Of a DNA stretch of 38,562 nt, positions 35,101 through 38,562 are shown in pieces. The notes under the pieces were generated by a model that worked only from the letters and a program-made list of their open reading frames with translations, did not search any database and was not told the origin of the DNA. Source of the DNA: a virus. Position 1 is the first letter of the stretch. The number at the start of each line of letters is the position of its first letter. Made by a program: the position numbers and the translations under genes. The stretch is taken from positions 1-38,562 of the IMG/VR virus record IMGVR_UViG_3300009686_000008. The stretch is one strand, 5' to 3'.

Positions 35101-35407
35101 CCAGGCTTATGCTGAAGGCGGTAAGATAGATTATACTGGCCCTGCACAAGTCCATGGTTCGAAATCAAAACCTGAGTATGTCTTTAACTACGCACAGTTC
35201 AAAGACCTTGCGAAAATGATTGCAAAACATGAGTTAACAATACCAAATATCAAAAATGCAGTTACTACACAACCTATACTAGTTAAAATCGACAAATTTA
35301 TTGAGGTTAAAGGTTCAGTAGACAAGGATACTTTACCAGAACTTAAGAGAATGTCTGACGATGCTATTGCAAAACTAACCAATAAACTAAAAGGGATGGG
35401 CAAATAG
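29174..35407 (+). CDS. Tape measure protein with peptidoglycan-binding domain
   Basis: 2077 residues; sets tail length and is ejected ahead of the DNA. Seen in order: helical N-terminal region; TP901-type core about residues 520-860 (KELTQIAIVQGTTRASAKELGDQY, GLTLEESAARADTIMKLSSAG, EDVEGLGEAFSKTASGAKAAGLS-like stretch, WDDLDKNTQAYIATQAAGVRQQNRF); hydrophobic segments near 866-885 and 934-967; long coiled coil about 1530-1760; a Ser/Gly/Pro/Thr linker about 1830-1873; a PG_binding_1-like domain about 1876-1955 (EVRALQTFINRAARYSGSDN, VAVDGDFGPATQRELKDL); and the usual tape-measure end AEGGKIDYTGPAQVHGSKSKPEYVFNY. The wall-binding domain may help the tail tip pass the Gram-positive wall. Confidence 0.95.
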   Translation: MENDTLYELLVGIDEDASASLMNQQLQGLGAGLKDLQIKIRLDDSFKEEFTNVVNRMKTDLEMGGYTGPNKDIFLNHEKGINKILAAYGEFGATITNIFAKSDGSFNGLTMLAKNAAGDIEKIKFDEKFQKTSSQIFVNLEKGINDFKAAINTTEKALANLLQKKAAGKSTPLIDKQEIELTDKLNLQYVELFQTINKSSTIDERRREELLGELVLLKEKNELARQSAQEKGKDAEGYERAKKALKDYKAELELLTKIQLGQNDSKTEAESKRRISGLKGVAKGYQEITKEMEQARVAEKENFKIAQVKQWETQYNAAINTIQTNVAKLQTAYEKLNYSQQHGDTSGQAVQQSKIDKLGKEIEEVSVSALKLGGNLNKLDSTKGVLSGFEQELSKAKSVMMDTGRQAEELEKRFGKLKTETASGAGMEQLIKQYKEGSISAEDFAKNVFGVGATVKDAGIDNSNYAQMTNTLKIAVKDASGEVRIFKTTFDEASKGLRVAGGALDSAKASVVGFKNQIMDAAKKIATWGLSTKIVYGTWRAFQDGIEVVRQLDKELTQIAIVQGTTRASAKELGDQYAKTAVDLAQTVQDVAKLNTELVRQGLTLEESAARADTIMKLSSAGMVSMEQSLQVITTGVNALGETHQRVADVILKASMLSASDVEGLGEAFSKTASGAKAAGLSIEETSALLATMKEITQEGDSQLGTSLKSMLARFSKINEETGEMNEDLNQVQTAIESVGIEFTDASGQIRSFYDITEDLSVIWDDLDKNTQAYIATQAAGVRQQNRFFAVMDNFNKVQAINNDLTNAAGTLQESYATYLQSSEAASKKLEAAMQQLWINFIDSDVLIQLTNLGTSIVKVVDSVGLLNVAVMILITKFGLLNKATMLMFKQAFVNGLTAAARQMVTLGAATSGAAVSGKVFTAVATGQIGLMKGLGAAAVGLKVALSTMFPALILTGLVAGAFALIGSEIKRVKEEARLAREEMEKIEATAKSHVASEAVNALEIEETFAKIIEYRSRLGELNSGELREFYELNNLLISKIPEIGTQLDNYGNKIVGVSLSLEDVNKAQEALKQSDFKAYLENVDTILAEKREFLLDTDEATGKIKALYDEINQAGKDSGNSTYSPEQKLAKAMESNAKIIALQESALPEFERLGNEAMDAMITTLIARGQEVPIVMQQALRSPELLQELGKAYYDGAKIDELINSPEMQAMRTQFQNMRIEIQGVDYSINQLGTGFESLRLRYENGSITLEQYKQELADAANQTTKLAGENEGLGNAMRAQIAVEQDYIASLEEQIMTEDQLAASRSAARESFESEYATLGDQLNEYAALYDIINDKKVTNAELDNLLLSTYPQWMQYTGDRIGLEEALGNAFNDTANTQAEAYITMLENTGQFTMGSLGLSADMFDGLASNYSQDIMNSKTRAEARIKVENALIQSLGKMWSQFFAATGKGIEVQIGQIVKYAQDNKLSGQAYQYLVDSATKTAKAMNTSADVYKNTINSISADTAKIKMQSSSIGNYADNIRKSLDGAKKSAGGAAKSTKDMADAAKEAEEALKAYNEAMKATQDATKEVFDFALKYIEWIEEQKREAMEKTFEDAEKAAEDAYDTIEETLEKEKDAQLEVLDIKEKSIKAEDELLEYLKKRQELQEGIVDLEYQIAIASFDSTIGGVKRRRELEEALAEERKQLAETEEERLKRMEEEAYARERAFIESQAEWERIQAEETKNSRIANAQAVFDAEKAFLDQKYSDEEKYLLAKQATQSGMIANLQGEMIPLVAAFKELAIANGEFWTFFGQQQVADFGTKVTEVLAAIKKLGFETIQTWKEVASAANNAMSAASAASSASGGSGGGSASSGGTPPKPTSSPTPPTPKMSAGEVRALQTFINRAARYSGSDNVGTVAVDGDFGPATQRELKDLANTYFGYGKKYGSMNLYSSLMSGASGKFIDSAILKKVSNLFSTGATPNYSVATSSTKVNQAYAEGGKIDYTGPAQVHGSKSKPEYVFNYAQFKDLAKMIAKHELTIPNIKNAVTTQPILVKIDKFIEVKGSVDKDTLPELKRMSDDAIAKLTNKLKGMGK

Positions 35408-35418
35408 CCCTCCCTTTT
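35389..35418 (+). terminator. Hairpin over the tape measure stop codon
   Basis: AAAAGGGA and GGGC pair with GCCC and TCCCTTTT with one bulge; the TAG stop (35405-35407) lies in the loop. Same design as the leftward terminators but with no long T-run after it. Confidence 0.6.
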
Positions 35419-35444
35419 AAAAATAAATAGAAAGAGGTGAGGAT

Positions 35445-36260
35445 ATGCTAGGAGAAAATTTTACATTTGATGGAATACCTTCAAGTACATACAGTATGAA
35501 ATCAATCAGAACAAGTGGTGGTGGCTTTCTTACAGAGACTTTAATTGGTAGTGCGAACATAATGGAGGTTGAACATCCAAATGATTTTAAACCGCACCTT
35601 CAAAAGATAACAAGAACTCCAATAGAGTTTACCAAACAATTTGCTTTACTAGACGCATACGACAGACCGAAAGACTGGACAGAGGTTGATAGACAACTTA
35701 TAGCAAATTGGCTGTTTCATAATGAATATAAACCAATTACTTTTTCAGATAGGCCTAATATTGTTTACAATGTAATTGCTTCGGCAAATTTGAACTTGAA
35801 TACGATAAACAGTAAGGGATATATAGAAATTACTTTCCGTTCCAACTCTCCATATGCGTGGAAAGCGGTGCGAGAGATTATACTACCTGCGGGCACAACA
35901 ACTAGTAGTTCAATAGTTATTGCTATTGATAACTATATAGCAGTTGATAAAATATATCCAACAATACTCTTAGAAAGAGAAACCGGTATTACTTCAGCTA
36001 CAAATGTTCAGGGTTGGACAGCAACCCCAACAGTGGCAGAAGTTATCGGAGTGTCTAACGCGCTGATTCCTACCGTAAATAAAGTTTATATAAATTCTAA
36101 ATATAGAAGTATTACAAACTTTGATACTAGAGAATCACTGTATCGCTATAAAGGAACCACAGGTTTTGACTTCCCTTACTTGATAAAAGGTAATAATACA
36201 TTTTACGCTTCAAAGGGTTGGAAGGCCACAATTAAATTTCAAGAACCAATAATATACTAA
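35445..36260 (+). CDS. Distal tail protein (Dit)
   Basis: 271 residues. First gene after the tape measure, forming the hexameric hub at the tail end. Seen: FTFDGIPSSTYSMKSIRTSGGG start (N-terminal belt domain), LIGSANIMEVEHPNDFKPHLQKITRTPIEFTKQFALLD, IANWLFHNEYKPITFSDRPNIVYNVIASANLNLNTINSKGYIEITFRSNSPYAWKA, which is the typical core of siphophage Dit proteins, and a beta-sandwich C-terminal part. Length matches a minimal Dit with no large carbohydrate-binding insert. Confidence 0.88.
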   Translation: MLGENFTFDGIPSSTYSMKSIRTSGGGFLTETLIGSANIMEVEHPNDFKPHLQKITRTPIEFTKQFALLDAYDRPKDWTEVDRQLIANWLFHNEYKPITFSDRPNIVYNVIASANLNLNTINSKGYIEITFRSNSPYAWKAVREIILPAGTTTSSSIVIAIDNYIAVDKIYPTILLERETGITSATNVQGWTATPTVAEVIGVSNALIPTVNKVYINSKYRSITNFDTRESLYRYKGTTGFDFPYLIKGNNTFYASKGWKATIKFQEPIIY

Positions 36261-36273
36261 AGGAGGGGATTAG

Positions 36274-38562
<2,289 letters not shown>

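Noticed and set aside
29041-35403. Minus-strand frames opposite tape measure and tail genes
   Set aside because: Antisense shadows of well-supported coding sequence, no ribosome sites or promoters.

Overview
The window is one end-to-end piece of a tailed double-stranded DNA phage with siphovirus-type morphogenesis genes. The sequence is AT-rich, Shine-Dalgarno sites are strong (AGGAGG types), AGA and ATA codons are frequent, and promoters are sigma-A-like (TTGACA, 17 bp, TATAAT). This fits a low-GC Bacillota (Firmicutes) host, but the sequence does not fix the host more precisely. No integrase, repressor, lysis, polymerase or tRNA gene is visible, so lifestyle cannot be decided here.

Bases 1-13,230 hold a leftward accessory region of 23 mostly small genes. 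Nearly every gene or gene pair is a self-contained cassette: a near-consensus promoter, a short leader, the gene, and an intrinsic terminator whose hairpin contains the stop codon. Recognisable products are two DEDDh exonucleases, a HAD-type nucleotidase, a miniature protein-kinase-like protein, a phage beta-sandwich lipoprotein, a DUF7448-like protein, a zinc-ribbon protein, three paralogues with a conserved core and a Lys/Glu/Ala-rich tail, two paralogues with a possible PD-(D/E)XK-like motif, and four small membrane proteins, three of which are shorter than 60 residues.

The spacers between cassettes carry an unusual amount of repeated DNA. There are 25-bp and 34-bp palindromes (CGGCnAATT...AATTnGCCG), often in pairs 2 bp apart. 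A TGT-N12-13-ACA palindrome lies upstream of at least ten promoters, in nine of them centred about 57 bp upstream of the start. A TTAGGTATAACCTAA palindrome overlaps five -10 boxes. There are also an oriented GGAGGAGCTGGA repeat, an oriented GTATATATATAAT element and a very repeat-dense stretch around 11.7-12.25 kb. Together these look like a multi-site regulatory and/or replication/segregation system, and I regard them as the most novel part of the window.

Bases 13,230-13,946 are a divergent control region with a strong rightward promoter at 13,871. From there one long rightward operon runs to the end: a short leader ORF, two zinc-ribbon proteins and three small proteins around a small-terminase position, large terminase, an inserted AP2/HNH-type DNA-binding gene, portal, a small protein, a fused prohead protease-scaffold, a decoration-like protein, major capsid protein, head-completion and connector genes, tail tube, tail chaperone-like gene, a 2077-residue tape measure, distal tail protein, and the first 763 codons of the tail-tip (Tal/endopeptidase-like) protein, cut by the window edge. 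The tape measure length suggests a tail of about 300 nm if the usual ~1.5 angstrom per residue holds.
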